Assembly (NCBI RefSeq): GCF_042648965.1
Contig: NZ_JBHRYJ010000004.1
Span: 186,001-250,000, forward strand
DNA from: Ferrovibrio xuzhouensis
GTDB lineage: Bacteria > Pseudomonadota > Alphaproteobacteria > Ferrovibrionales > Ferrovibrionaceae
DNA: 64,000 nucleotides
Reading direction: 5' to 3'
A program made the position numbers and the translations under genes. A model generated the notes under the pieces. The model was not told where the DNA came from, did not search any database, and was given only the letters and a program-made list of their open reading frames with translations. Of the stretch, positions 29,780-38,127 are shown piece after piece (position 1 is the stretch's first letter; each line of letters opens with the position of its first letter).

Positions 29780-30747
29780 TCCGGTCGGTAGTCGTCGGGT
29801 GTGGCAGTTACCTGCCGGAACGGATTCTGACCAATGCGGACCTCGAGAAGCTGGTCGATACCTCTGACGAGTGGATCATCGAACGCACCGGGATCCACCA
29901 GCGTCATATCGCTGCCGATAACGAGAAGACGTCCGACCTGGCGCTGAATGCGGCGCGCGCCGCACTCGCGGATGCCGGCGTTGCGGTCGACGAGGTTGAC
30001 CTGATCGTGCTGGCCACGTCGACGCCGGACCAGACCTTTCCGGCAACCGCGTGCAAGGTGCAGGCCGGCCTCGGCATGACCCGCGGTTTTGCCTTTGACG
30101 TGCAGGCGGTCTGCTCGGGCTTCATCTACGCGCTGGCCACCGCCGACAACTTCATCAAGGCCGGGCAGGCCAAGACGGCGCTGGTGATCGGCGCCGAGAC
30201 CTTTTCGCGCATCCTCGACTGGACCGACCGCACCACCTGCGTGCTGTTTGCCGACGGCGCCGGCGCGCTGGTCCTGAAGGCCGAGGAGGGGCGGGGCGAC
30301 AACAGTGACCGCGGCGTGCTGACCACCCACCTGCATTCGGACGGCCGGCATCACGACCTGCTCTATGTCGATGGCGGCCCGTCCAGCACCCAGACCACCG
30401 GGCATCTGCGCATGCTGGGCAAGGAAGTGTTTCGCCATGCGGTGGTCAACCTCGCCGAGGTGGTTCGCGAGACGCTGGACGCAGTCGGCATGCAGCCATC
30501 GGAAATCGACTGGCTGGTGCCGCACCAGGCCAACAAGCGCATCATCGATGGCACTGCCCGCAAGCTCGGACTGAGCACCGACCGGGTGGTGCTGACCGTC
30601 GACCGGCATGGCAATACCTCGGCGGCCTCGGTGCCGCTGGCCCTGGCGGAAGCGGTCAAGGATGGCCGGATCAAGCGCGGCGACGTGCTGCTGCTGGAGG
30701 CCATGGGCGGCGGCTTTACCTGGGGCAGCGCGCTGGTTCGCTGGTAG
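29776..30747 (+). CDS. fabH: Beta-ketoacyl-ACP synthase III
   Basis: Starts fatty acid synthesis by condensing acetyl-CoA with malonyl-ACP. The 323-residue thiolase-fold protein has the full catalytic triad: C113 (FDVQAVCSGFIYA), H249 (VPHQANKRI) and N279 (DRHGNTSAAS). The GGFTWGSALVRW ending is canonical. It overlaps plsX and is followed by ihfA after 134 bases. Confidence 0.96.
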   Translation: MIRSVVVGCGSYLPERILTNADLEKLVDTSDEWIIERTGIHQRHIAADNEKTSDLALNAARAALADAGVAVDEVDLIVLATSTPDQTFPATACKVQAGLGMTRGFAFDVQAVCSGFIYALATADNFIKAGQAKTALVIGAETFSRILDWTDRTTCVLFADGAGALVLKAEEGRGDNSDRGVLTTHLHSDGRHHDLLYVDGGPSSTQTTGHLRMLGKEVFRHAVVNLAEVVRETLDAVGMQPSEIDWLVPHQANKRIIDGTARKLGLSTDRVVLTVDRHGNTSAASVPLALAEAVKDGRIKRGDVLLLEAMGGGFTWGSALVRW

Positions 30748-30881
30748 CTTCGGGTACGGCGATACCGCTTTCCGCCATTTTTCTGTCATCCGGGCCACGA
30801 TTCGGCGAACGTCGTATTGACGGCCGCCCGGTGGTAAGTTAGCGTCCCTGAAAGAAAATTTGCCAATAAGGGGCGGTGGCT

Positions 30882-31205
30882 ATGAGCGGCAATACGTTGA
30901 CGCGGGCACAACTGAGCGAGGCGATCTACCAGGAGGTTGGCCTGTCGCGCAGCGAGTCCGCCCAGCTGGTCGAGACGGTACTCAACGAGATCATCGAAAG
31001 CCTGATCGCCGACCACATGGTCAAAATCTCGTCTTTCGGGACCTTTCAGGTCCGTTCCAAGGGCGGCCGCATGGGGCGCAATCCGAAGACCGGCCAGGAA
31101 GTGCCGATCGAGCCGCGCAAGGTACTGGTTTTCCGGGCCAGCCATGTGCTGAAGGAAAAGATCAACGCCGGCATGCATGCGCAGCAGAGCAAACCGGCCC
31201 AGTAA
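30882..31205 (+). CDS. ihfA: Integration host factor alpha subunit
   Basis: DNA-bending HU/IHF-family protein that pairs with IhfB. The 107-residue protein begins SGNTLTRAQLSEAIYQEVGL and has the arm region ISSFGTFQVRSKGGRMGRNP followed by KTGQEVPIEPRKVLVFRAS. The ATG at 30882 has AAGGGG eight bases upstream and is preferred over the GTG at 30876. The plsX-fabH-ihfA-merR order is conserved in alphaproteobacteria. Confidence 0.94.
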   Translation: MSGNTLTRAQLSEAIYQEVGLSRSESAQLVETVLNEIIESLIADHMVKISSFGTFQVRSKGGRMGRNPKTGQEVPIEPRKVLVFRASHVLKEKINAGMHAQQSKPAQ

Positions 31206-31243
31206 CCCAGCCTGTTAGCAGGTAACGGAGCGATTCTCGCGGC

Positions 31244-31768
31244 ATGGCGGATACAGTCGGCCCTGAAACGACGGCAAAACGCAGCCGCAGCCCCCAGCGC
31301 AAGACCGAGACCGCGTTCCGGACCATTGGCGAGGTCGCTGACCAGCTCGACCTGCCGCAGCATGTCCTGCGCTTCTGGGAAAAGAAGTTCCATCAGATCC
31401 GGCCGGTGAAACGCAATGGCGGCCGCCGCTATTACCGCACCGAAGACATTGCGCTGCTGACGGAAATCCGCGGCCTGCTGCACGATCAGGGCTACACCAT
31501 CCGGGGCGTGCAGAAGCTGCTGCGCGATGGCGGCATGGCCAAGGCTGTCCGCGCCCGGGCCCAAGGCAGCGCAACCTTGGGCAAGACGGCCGGCGGCACT
31601 ACCGAAAAGACGGCATCTGCGCCGGCGGCGCCGAAGCCGGACAGCCGGCAGATCGGCATGCCCTTCGATCTGCTCAGCGACATGGGCAGCCTGAAACAGG
31701 CGCTGAAAACCTGCCTCCATGAACTGGAAGCGATTCACGCCGACATCGTGGCCCGCCAGAGTCGCTAA
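31244..31768 (+). CDS. MerR-family transcriptional regulator
   Basis: A 174-residue regulator. The MerR winged helix occupies about residues 24-95: FRTIGEVADQLDLPQHVLRF, then WEKKFHQIRPVKRNGGRRYY and REDIALL-type sequence (RTEDIALLTEIRGLLHDQGY). The C-terminal part is rich in lysine, alanine and glycine and then has a short coiled-coil-like helix (LKQALKTCLHELEAIHADIV). There are no metal-binding cysteines, so it is not a classical metal sensor. It follows ihfA after 38 bases. Targets are unknown. Confidence 0.9.
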   Translation: MADTVGPETTAKRSRSPQRKTETAFRTIGEVADQLDLPQHVLRFWEKKFHQIRPVKRNGGRRYYRTEDIALLTEIRGLLHDQGYTIRGVQKLLRDGGMAKAVRARAQGSATLGKTAGGTTEKTASAPAAPKPDSRQIGMPFDLLSDMGSLKQALKTCLHELEAIHADIVARQSR

Positions 31769-31902
31769 GCAGAGCCGCTAATTTCCTGTAGTTCCTGTGT
31801 TTTCCACGATGGCCGCGCGGTTGCGAAGGGCGTGTCCCGTGGGTATAGTGCGCGCCGCCTGAAGCTGCTGCCTGCTTACCCGGCTGGCGGCCTCGGCCCG
31901 GT

Positions 31903-31979
31903 CGGAGCGTAGCGCAGTCTGGTAGCGCATCAGTCTGGGGGACTGGGGGTCGTGGGTTCAAATCCCGCCGCTCCGACCA
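31903..31979 (+). tRNA. tRNA-Pro (anticodon GGG)
   Basis: A full 77-base cloverleaf: acceptor arms CGGAGCG / CGCTCCG, D-arm GCGCAGTCTGGTAGCGC, an anticodon stem TCAGT / ACTGG with loop CTGGGGG (anticodon GGG, G37), and the T-loop GGGTTCAAATCCC. The CCA end is encoded. It reads CCC and by wobble CCU codons. Confidence 0.97.
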
Positions 31980-32014
31980 TTTCTTCCCCCGCCTTGCAGA
32001 TGACGGCCCGCGGC

Positions 32015-32605
32015 TTACCGCCAGGCGGCACCCGTGCCGATCGGGGCCGGCGCGATGGCGACGATGCGGCGCAGCAGTGCGTCATACTCGCGTTTGGCAT
32101 CCAGGCCGAACAACGGATCTTCGTTGTGGCAGAAGGCGGCATTGATCTCCTGCCAGTCTTCCGGCAGCAGCCGGCTCGTGGCCAGCGGAAAGACCTGCTC
32201 TTCCTCGATCCGCATATGACTCCAGTGGAACTCGGCATATTGCCGGATCAGGGCCTGAAGCGTCGCCAGCCGCGCCATGTCGCCGGGTGCTTCCTCGAAG
32301 CGCTGCAGCGCGCGACGCAGATCGCCCATCAGGTCGATATTCTTCCGGTGTTCGGCTTCAAGGCTGTCGAGCAGGCCGGCGGCATCCGGTGCGCGCAGGC
32401 GCAGCAGGCGGAACAGATAGTGGTCTTCCTTGGGGTGGTGGAAACGGTCGGGATAGCGGTCGATGTAATCGAGCATGGCATGCAGGACGCGGAAATCGAC
32501 CCTGCCGCCATGATTCTGGAGGTCGTCGACCACTGTCATCAGGCCGTGCAATACCGCGGCCAGAGACCGGTGCTCGGCCTTGATGACGGATATTGCCTGC
32601 TGCAT
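32015..32605 (-). CDS. Hemerythrin domain protein
   Basis: A 196-residue cytoplasmic protein with a hemerythrin-type four-helix bundle. Candidate di-iron ligands are seen in order: IKAEHRSLAAVLHGL, DRFHHPKEDHYLF, EAEHRKNIDLM and the later WSHMRIEEEQVFPLA. Such proteins bind O2 or NO or act in iron/redox handling. The ATG at 32605 has GGAGG nine bases upstream, so the much longer open frame that reads upstream to 33061 is not the real gene. It lies 101 bases downstream of the HMA gene on the same strand, and both bind metal. Confidence 0.88.
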   Translation of the reverse strand: MQQAISVIKAEHRSLAAVLHGLMTVVDDLQNHGGRVDFRVLHAMLDYIDRYPDRFHHPKEDHYLFRLLRLRAPDAAGLLDSLEAEHRKNIDLMGDLRRALQRFEEAPGDMARLATLQALIRQYAEFHWSHMRIEEEQVFPLATSRLLPEDWQEINAAFCHNEDPLFGLDAKREYDALLRRIVAIAPAPIGTGAAWR

Positions 32606-32706
32606 GACAGCCTCCACCCTGGCTCCACCCTGGAAATACGGGGTGGAGTATGCGGGGCGTTTGCGCGGCCGGCCTTGATCTGCCGCAAACCGGCGCCGGA
32701 TGGCGG

Positions 32707-32910
32707 TCAGCTGTCGAGAATCGAATAGCCGGCGTCGCGGATGGCGTTCCGGATCACGGCGAGCCGGTCGGGCGGCAGGTTGCCGACGCGCACCTGCTTG
32801 CGCCGCAGGTCGACCTCGAAGGTCGTGCCGGGGGCGGCCAGGCTGATGGCATTGCTGATGGCCCTTTTGCAGCCCTCGCAGGTCATGCCTTCGATATTCA
32901 TCACGTGCAT
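32707..32910 (-). CDS. Heavy-metal-associated (HMA) domain protein
   Basis: A 67-residue ferredoxin-like HMA domain with the metal loop IEGMTCEGCKRAISNAIS (two cysteines spaced CxxC) near the N-terminus and RVGNLPPDRLAVIRNAIRDA near the C-terminus. Stand-alone domains of this type are copper chaperones of the CopZ/Atx1 kind. No copper ATPase is adjacent, so the partner is not visible. The ATG at 32910 fits the family; upstream in-frame starts give unrelated sequence. Confidence 0.85.
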   Translation of the reverse strand: MHVMNIEGMTCEGCKRAISNAISLAAPGTTFEVDLRRKQVRVGNLPPDRLAVIRNAIRDAGYSILDS

Positions 32911-33134
32911 TGCAGCCACATCTCCGAATCTGTGGCGGCATTTTAGCCGGCCGGTTGCGCGGAGGGTACCCCCGCAGGCTGGTCGTGTTGTCGCAGTCCG
33001 TTGATATATAAGGTATTTCAACGGGCTGTCGGCGGGCCCCAAGCCCCGGCAGCGCTTGCATTCCCAGTATCGGCCGTTATAGTCCCCCCTCGCGCCGGAC
33101 GGCCGGCCAATCCAATGCTCAGGGAGCCCTTTTC

Positions 33135-33482
33135 ATGCTGATTTCCGAGGCCTACGCCCAGGCGGGTGGCGGCACCACCGATATGCTGACCTCGCTGCTG
33201 CCGCTGGTCCTGATTTTCGTCGTCTTCTATTTCCTGCTGATCCGTCCGCAGCAGAAGAAGATGAAGGACCACAAGGCGATGATCGAGGCCGTGCGGCGCG
33301 GCGACACGGTCACCACGTCCGGCGGCATCATCGGCAAGGTCACCAAGGTGCAGGAAGACGGCGTGCTGCAGATCGAGATCGCCGAAGGCGTGAAGGTCAA
33401 GGTGGTCAAGGGCACGATCACCGAGGTCCGCGCCAAGGGTGCGGAAGTCGACGAGGGCGACAAGGCCGAAAAGGCCTCCTGA
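33135..33482 (+). CDS. yajC: Preprotein translocase subunit YajC
   Basis: Small inner-membrane partner of SecDF. The 115-residue protein has one membrane helix (LLPLVLIFVVFYFLLIRPQQ) followed directly by KKMKDHKAMIEAVRRGDTVT and TSGGIIGKVTKVQEDGVLQI, the classic YajC pattern. It opens the yajC-secD-secF run. Confidence 0.95.
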   Translation: MLISEAYAQAGGGTTDMLTSLLPLVLIFVVFYFLLIRPQQKKMKDHKAMIEAVRRGDTVTTSGGIIGKVTKVQEDGVLQIEIAEGVKVKVVKGTITEVRAKGAEVDEGDKAEKAS

Positions 33483-33574
33483 CGCAGGTTCGCTATCCGG
33501 CGCGCGTGCGGCGGCGCCGGATTGTTCCGCAGTCCGGCCCATGGATGGTGCCGGGCTGCCGATGAGGTATTCCG

Positions 33575-35191
33575 ATGCTGTATTTCGCGCCCTGGAAAAC
33601 TGCTCTGGTGATTCTGGTCACCCTGGCCGGGCTGATCACCGCCGCACCGAATCTCCTGTCCAAGCAGCAGCTCCAGGATCTGCCGTCCTGGCTGCAGCTG
33701 CCACAGGTCAACCTCGGTCTCGACCTGCGCGGCGGCTCGCATCTGCTGCTCGAGGTCGATACCAGCTCGGTACTGCGGGATCGCCTCGAGGCGCTGGTGG
33801 AAGGCGCCCGCGAGGAACTGCGCAAGGAGCGCATCGGCTATACCAATCTCGGCATTGCCGGCACCAATACCGTGGGCCTCAAGCTGCGCGATCCGTCGCA
33901 GGCCGACCGTGCCCGCGAGCTGCTGAACAAGCTGGGCCAGCCGATCCAGGGCGGTGCCTTCAGCCTTGGCGCCACACCGAGCGACATGACCGTCGACATC
34001 GCCGCGGATGGCACCGTCCGCATGACGCTGTCCGAAGTGGCGGTGCGTGAGCGCGCCCGTTCGGCTGTGACCCAGTCGATCGAGATCGTCCGCCGCCGTA
34101 TCGACCAGACCGGCGTCAACGAGCCGACCATCCAGGTGCAGGGTAGCGACCGTATCCTTGTGCAACTGCCCGGCCTCGACGATCCGGAACGCATCGAGCG
34201 CCTGCTCGGCACCACAGCGAAGCTGGCCTTCCGCATGCTGGATGCCTCGGCCGATCCGAATTCGCCGCCGCCGCCGGGCGCTGAAATCCTCGAAGGCGAC
34301 AAGCCGCGCGCCGGCAACGGCCCGGTGCCGAAATACGTGGTCAAGCGCCGCGTCGAAGTCTCCGGCGACGATCTCGTCGATGCCCAGGCCGGCTATGACC
34401 AGCGCAGCGGCACGCCGATGGTCAGCTTTCGCTTCGATACCGCCGGTGCCAAGCGCTTTGCCGAGGTGACCCAGCAGAATGTCGGCCAGCCCTTTGCCAT
34501 CGTGCTCGACAACAAGGTGCTGAGCGCGCCGGTGATCCGCGAGCCGATCCTCGGCGGGTCCGGCCAGATCACCGGCAATTTCTCGGTGGCCGAGGCCAAC
34601 GATCTCGCCGTGCTGCTGCGGGCCGGCGCGCTGCCGGCGCCGCTGAAGGTGGTGGAGAAGCGGGTGGTCGGTCCTGACCTCGGCGCCGATGCCATCCGTG
34701 CCGGCACCATCGCCATCATCATCGGCTTCGTGCTGGTGAACATCTTCATGGTTGGCGTCTATGGCCTGTTCGGCCTGTTCGCGGTGGCGGCCGTCGCGCT
34801 CAACCTGATCCTGATCCTCGGCGTGCTGTCGCTGATGCAGGCGACATTGTCGTTGCCGGGCATTGCCGGCATCCTGCTGACCATCGGCATGGCGGTGGAT
34901 GCCAACGTGCTGATCAACGAGCGCATCCGCGAGGAGGCGCGGCTCGGCAAGTCGCCGGTGGCGTCGCTGGATGCCGGTTTCAACCGGGCCTTCTCGACTA
35001 TTCTCGACGCGAATCTGACGACCCTGATCGCCATGGGCGTACTGTTCGCGCTGGGCTCCGGCCCGGTGCGCGGTTTCGCCGTGACCATCTCGGTCGGCAT
35101 TGCCACCTCGATGTTTACCGCCATTACCGTCGTCCGCATGATGATGGTGATGTGGCTGAAGCGGGCCCGCCCCAAGGCTCTGGCCGTTTAG
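33575..35191 (+). CDS. secD: Protein translocase subunit SecD
   Basis: RND-type membrane protein that uses the proton gradient to pull secreted proteins from the Sec channel. The 538-residue protein has an N-terminal membrane helix, the signature VNLGLDLRGGSHLLLEVDTS, a large periplasmic domain, and five C-terminal membrane helices with AVDANVLINERIREEARLGK and the FDRN-like GFNRAFSTILDANLTTLIA. It is followed by secF after 18 bases. Confidence 0.96.
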   Translation: MLYFAPWKTALVILVTLAGLITAAPNLLSKQQLQDLPSWLQLPQVNLGLDLRGGSHLLLEVDTSSVLRDRLEALVEGAREELRKERIGYTNLGIAGTNTVGLKLRDPSQADRARELLNKLGQPIQGGAFSLGATPSDMTVDIAADGTVRMTLSEVAVRERARSAVTQSIEIVRRRIDQTGVNEPTIQVQGSDRILVQLPGLDDPERIERLLGTTAKLAFRMLDASADPNSPPPPGAEILEGDKPRAGNGPVPKYVVKRRVEVSGDDLVDAQAGYDQRSGTPMVSFRFDTAGAKRFAEVTQQNVGQPFAIVLDNKVLSAPVIREPILGGSGQITGNFSVAEANDLAVLLRAGALPAPLKVVEKRVVGPDLGADAIRAGTIAIIIGFVLVNIFMVGVYGLFGLFAVAAVALNLILILGVLSLMQATLSLPGIAGILLTIGMAVDANVLINERIREEARLGKSPVASLDAGFNRAFSTILDANLTTLIAMGVLFALGSGPVRGFAVTISVGIATSMFTAITVVRMMMVMWLKRARPKALAV

Positions 35192-35209
35192 CTGAAGGGG
35201 AAAACCGCC

Positions 35210-36175
35210 ATGCGCCGCCTCCGCCTCGTTCCGGAAAAGACCAATATCAAGTTCATGAAGGGCCGCTTCGCCGGCCTGGCGACTTCGGCCTTCCTGTCGA
35301 TCGCCTCGATCATCATGTTCTTCTATCCCGGCCTCAATTACGGCATCGATTTCAAGGGCGGCATCCTGATGGAAGTCCGCTTCGAGAAGCCGGCCGATTT
35401 CCCCGGCCTGCGCGGCAAGCTCGGCGATCTGAACCTGGGCGAAGTGGCGCTGCAGCAGTTTGGCTCGCCGAACGACGTGCTGATCCGCCTGGAAAGCCAG
35501 GGCACGGCCGATGAAGCGAACAACAATGCCGCCAACCTGGTGCGCACCGAGCTGGCCAAGAGCTATCCTGGCACCGAAGTCCGCCGCGTCGACGTCGTCG
35601 GCGGCAAGATCAGTGCCGAGCTGTTCGAGAGCGGCCTGTTGGCGGTCGGCCTCGCGCTGCTGGCCATCGCGGTCTACATCTGGTTCCGCTTCGAATGGAT
35701 GTTCGCCTTCGCGGCACTGGTTACCCTGCTGCTCGACATCACCAAGATGATCGGCTTTTTCGCGGTGATGCAGCTGCCGTTCGGCCTGACGGCGGTGGCG
35801 GCGATCCTCACCATCATCGGCTATTCGATCAACGACAAGGTCGTGGTCTACGACCGGATGCGCGAGAACCTGCGCCGCTACAAGCAGATGCCGTTGCGCG
35901 AGCTGATCGATCTCAGCATCAACGAGACGCTGTCGCGCACCATCTTCACCTCGATGACCACCTTCCTGGCGATGATCCCGCTCGCCTTCATGGGCGGCGA
36001 GTCGGTCGAGGTCTTCGCCATGGGCATGCTGTTCGGCATCATCGTCGGCACCTCGTCGTCGATCTTCATCGCGGCGCCGCTGGTGCTGCTGACCGGCGAG
36101 AAGTGGCTGCGCCGGGGCAAGGCGGCCGCCGAGGCGGCGGACAAGAAGGCGGCTGCGGCAGCCCAGCAGTCCTGA
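35210..36175 (+). CDS. secF: Protein translocase subunit SecF
   Basis: Partner of SecD. The 321-residue protein has the N-terminal LNYGIDFKGGILMEVRFEKP, six membrane helices and IIGYSINDKVVVYDRMRENL followed by LIDLSINETLSRTIFTSMTT. The C-terminus is a charged alanine-rich tail (AAAEAADKKAAAAAQQS). A Mth938-like gene starts four bases after the stop. Confidence 0.96.
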   Translation: MRRLRLVPEKTNIKFMKGRFAGLATSAFLSIASIIMFFYPGLNYGIDFKGGILMEVRFEKPADFPGLRGKLGDLNLGEVALQQFGSPNDVLIRLESQGTADEANNNAANLVRTELAKSYPGTEVRRVDVVGGKISAELFESGLLAVGLALLAIAVYIWFRFEWMFAFAALVTLLLDITKMIGFFAVMQLPFGLTAVAAILTIIGYSINDKVVVYDRMRENLRRYKQMPLRELIDLSINETLSRTIFTSMTTFLAMIPLAFMGGESVEVFAMGMLFGIIVGTSSSIFIAAPLVLLTGEKWLRRGKAAAEAADKKAAAAAQQS

Positions 36176-36179
36176 CGCC

Positions 36180-36554
36180 ATGGACCTGCTGCCGCGCATC
36201 CCGGTCGACCGCCAGGTCATCAATGCCTATGGGGATGGCGGTTTCCGCATCAACGGCCAGCGCTGGGAACAGCCGATCCTGATCTTCCCGGGCCTCACCG
36301 TCGCCTGGGCCGTCGACGGTTTTGCCGGCATGACGGTGGAGTCGCTGCAGCCGGTCTTCGACGCCGATCCGGCCGTCGAACTGCTGCTGGTCGGCTGCGG
36401 ACCATCGATCGCCTTCCTGCCGAAAGACATTCGCGCCGCGGTGCGCGAACGCGGCGTGGTGATGGAGGCGCTGGATACCGGCGCCGCCTGCCGCACCTAC
36501 AACCTGCTGATGGGTGAGTCGCGGCGGGTCGCCGCCGCGCTCATTCCGGTCTAG
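36180..36554 (+). CDS. Mth938-like domain protein (NDUFAF3/AAMDC family)
   Basis: A 124-residue single-domain protein containing INAYGDGGFRINGQRWEQPI, FPGLTVAWAVDGFAGMTVES and LLLVGCGPSIAFLPKDIRAA. This is the fold of human NDUFAF3, an assembly factor of respiratory complex I. Its place directly behind secF is conserved in alphaproteobacteria. A role in complex I assembly is inferred from the family and from the NDUFAF6-like gene 735 bases further on. Confidence 0.85.
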   Translation: MDLLPRIPVDRQVINAYGDGGFRINGQRWEQPILIFPGLTVAWAVDGFAGMTVESLQPVFDADPAVELLLVGCGPSIAFLPKDIRAAVRERGVVMEALDTGAACRTYNLLMGESRRVAAALIPV

Positions 36555-36557
36555 ATT

Positions 36558-37136
36558 CTACCAGGCGCCGCCGTTCTGCTGCGCCACCATGCAGTAGAGC
36601 ATGGGCAGCGACAGCATGAAGTTGGCGCGCGACCCAAGCATGGCGATCCGTGCCGACTTCGCCTTGGCTGCATCGTCAGCCGGCACGATGCCGAGCGCAC
36701 GCTTCTGGTTCGGCCAGATGATGAACCAGACATTGGCCGCCATGAACAGGCCGAGCCACATGCCGATGCCGATGGTGCGCGCACCCTCCTGCAACATCAG
36801 TGCCTGGTGGCCATAGCCGTTCAGCCCCGACAGCACCAGGCCCGTCACCGGCGTGGCAATGGCGGCCCAGCGGAACCAGAACAGGGCTTCCGGCGCGATG
36901 TACTTGCCGATGGCGGGTTTCAGCTCGGCGGGAATTTTCGGCATGGTCGGGATCTGGACCATGTTGAAATACCACAGCAGGCCGATCCACAGGATGCCCG
37001 ACAGCACGTGCAGCCAGCGGACGAAGAAGCTCCAGAACGTGACGTCGAGGCCGTGGTAGGTGAGCAGGAAGACGATGAAGGCCAGTACCACGCCGGCACC
37101 GAGCGCCTTGTACATGTTCTCGAGAATTTTCGTCAT
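36558..37136 (-). CDS. PuuD-like integral membrane protein (urate hydroxylase family N-terminal domain)
   Basis: A 192-residue protein with about five membrane helices. The sequence FFVRWLHVLSGILWIGLLWY and YFNMVQIPTMPKIPAELKPA, then FRWAAIATPVTGLVLSG and WLGLFMAANVWFIIWPNQKR match the membrane part of PuuD. Full PuuD proteins also carry a C-terminal cytochrome c domain with CxxCH; it is absent here, so urate oxidation is doubtful. It sits between the two complex I assembly-factor homologues but on the opposite strand. Confidence 0.75.
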   Translation of the reverse strand: MTKILENMYKALGAGVVLAFIVFLLTYHGLDVTFWSFFVRWLHVLSGILWIGLLWYFNMVQIPTMPKIPAELKPAIGKYIAPEALFWFRWAAIATPVTGLVLSGLNGYGHQALMLQEGARTIGIGMWLGLFMAANVWFIIWPNQKRALGIVPADDAAKAKSARIAMLGSRANFMLSLPMLYCMVAQQNGGAW

Positions 37137-37273
37137 GATGGCCGTGTCCTTGTCGGTACTTGTTGTTATTGGCGCGGGTCATGGACGCCCGCAACGGCAC
37201 TGTGATTCGCGACTGTCAGGCTAGCACGATTCGTGATAGCGACAAGCAGACAACACCCGGTTGCCCGTGAGCC

Positions 37274-37305
37274 ATGACCGAGTCGCCCGATGACCGAGTC
37301 GCCTG
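37274..37305 (+). repeat. 16-base tandem duplication covering a start codon
   Basis: ATGACCGAGTCGCCCG is followed directly by ATGACCGAGTCGCCTG, differing at one base. The second copy holds the start of the NDUFAF6-like gene. The first ATG is out of frame and reads a ten-codon peptide that ends at TGA 37304-37306. Confidence 0.9.
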
Positions 37306-38126
37306 ACGAATACTGCGCCGCCGAGGTCCGCCGCCAGGATCCGGACCGCTGGCTGACCGCCCTGTTCGCGCCGGACGTGCGCCGGCCGGCGCTGCTGGCT
37401 CTCTATGCTTTCAATGCCGAAATCGCCCGCGCGCGCGAGGCCGTCAGCCAGCCGATGATCGGGCAGATCCGCCTGCAATGGTGGCGCGAGGCCTGGGAGG
37501 GCATCACACAGGACCGGCCGCGCCAGCATCCTGTTGTGCTGGCGCTGCACAGCCATTGCCGGCAGGCCAACCCGGCCGATGTCGCGGCGCTGATCGATGC
37601 CCGCGAGCGCGACATGGAGCCGGCGCCGATGGCCGATATGGCCGCCCTGCTGGACTATGCCGAAAAGACATCGGCGCCGCTGATGCGGCTGGCGGCGGCG
37701 GCACTCGGTGTCCCGGTGAGCGACGACCTGCAGGCGATGATCCGCCCCGCCGCCACGGCCTATGCACTCGCCGGGCTGCTGCGCGCCACTTCCTTCATGG
37801 CCACGCAGGAACGCGTTGTGCTGCCGGCAGACCTGCTGGCGGCGCAGGGCATGCGGCCTGAGGACCTTTATCAGCAGGGAAGCGGGACGCCGGTCTTTTC
37901 GGTGATCGCCGCGGTGGCTGCCGAGGCGGAAAGCCTGTTGCAGGAGGCCGGGCGGCAAAGGATTTCTCGTGCTGCCATCCCGGCTGTGCTGCCGGCGCGG
38001 CTGGGTCGCGTCTATCTGCGGGCGCTGCGCCGGGCCGGCCATGATCCGGATGCCCCGGCAGCAGCGGTTTCGGCAACGCGCAAGCATGCCGCCCTGCTGG
38101 TGGCCTCGGTCACCCGGCGAATCTGA
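37290..38126 (+). CDS. Squalene/phytoene synthase-fold protein, NDUFAF6-like
   Basis: A 278-residue protein of the trans-isoprenyl diphosphate synthase (head-to-head) fold. It has ALLALYAFNAEIARAREAVS and QPMIGQIRLQWWREAWEGI, then PAATAYALAGLLRATSFMAT. The aspartate-rich DxxxD motifs that bind diphosphate in true phytoene synthases are missing, so it is most likely the non-catalytic branch that includes mitochondrial NDUFAF6, a complex I assembly factor. The start codon lies in a recent 16-base duplication, and no clear ribosome-binding site precedes either copy. Confidence 0.83.
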   Translation: MTESPDEYCAAEVRRQDPDRWLTALFAPDVRRPALLALYAFNAEIARAREAVSQPMIGQIRLQWWREAWEGITQDRPRQHPVVLALHSHCRQANPADVAALIDARERDMEPAPMADMAALLDYAEKTSAPLMRLAAAALGVPVSDDLQAMIRPAATAYALAGLLRATSFMATQERVVLPADLLAAQGMRPEDLYQQGSGTPVFSVIAAVAAEAESLLQEAGRQRISRAAIPAVLPARLGRVYLRALRRAGHDPDAPAAAVSATRKHAALLVASVTRRI

Positions 38127-38127
38127 T

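Noticed and set aside
31903..31990. tRNA-Pro as an integration site
   Set aside because: No integrase gene, direct repeat of the tRNA 3-prime end or foreign gene block was seen nearby.
32606..33061. Extension of the hemerythrin frame to 33061
   Set aside because: The upstream part overlaps the HMA gene and gives non-protein-like sequence. A GGAGG-preceded ATG at 32605 is the start.
33227..36223. 998-codon open frame antisense to yajC, secD and secF
   Set aside because: The plus strand encodes three clear Sec proteins here. Long antisense frames are expected in high-GC coding DNA, and the translated product is rich in His, Asp and Arg with no family features.
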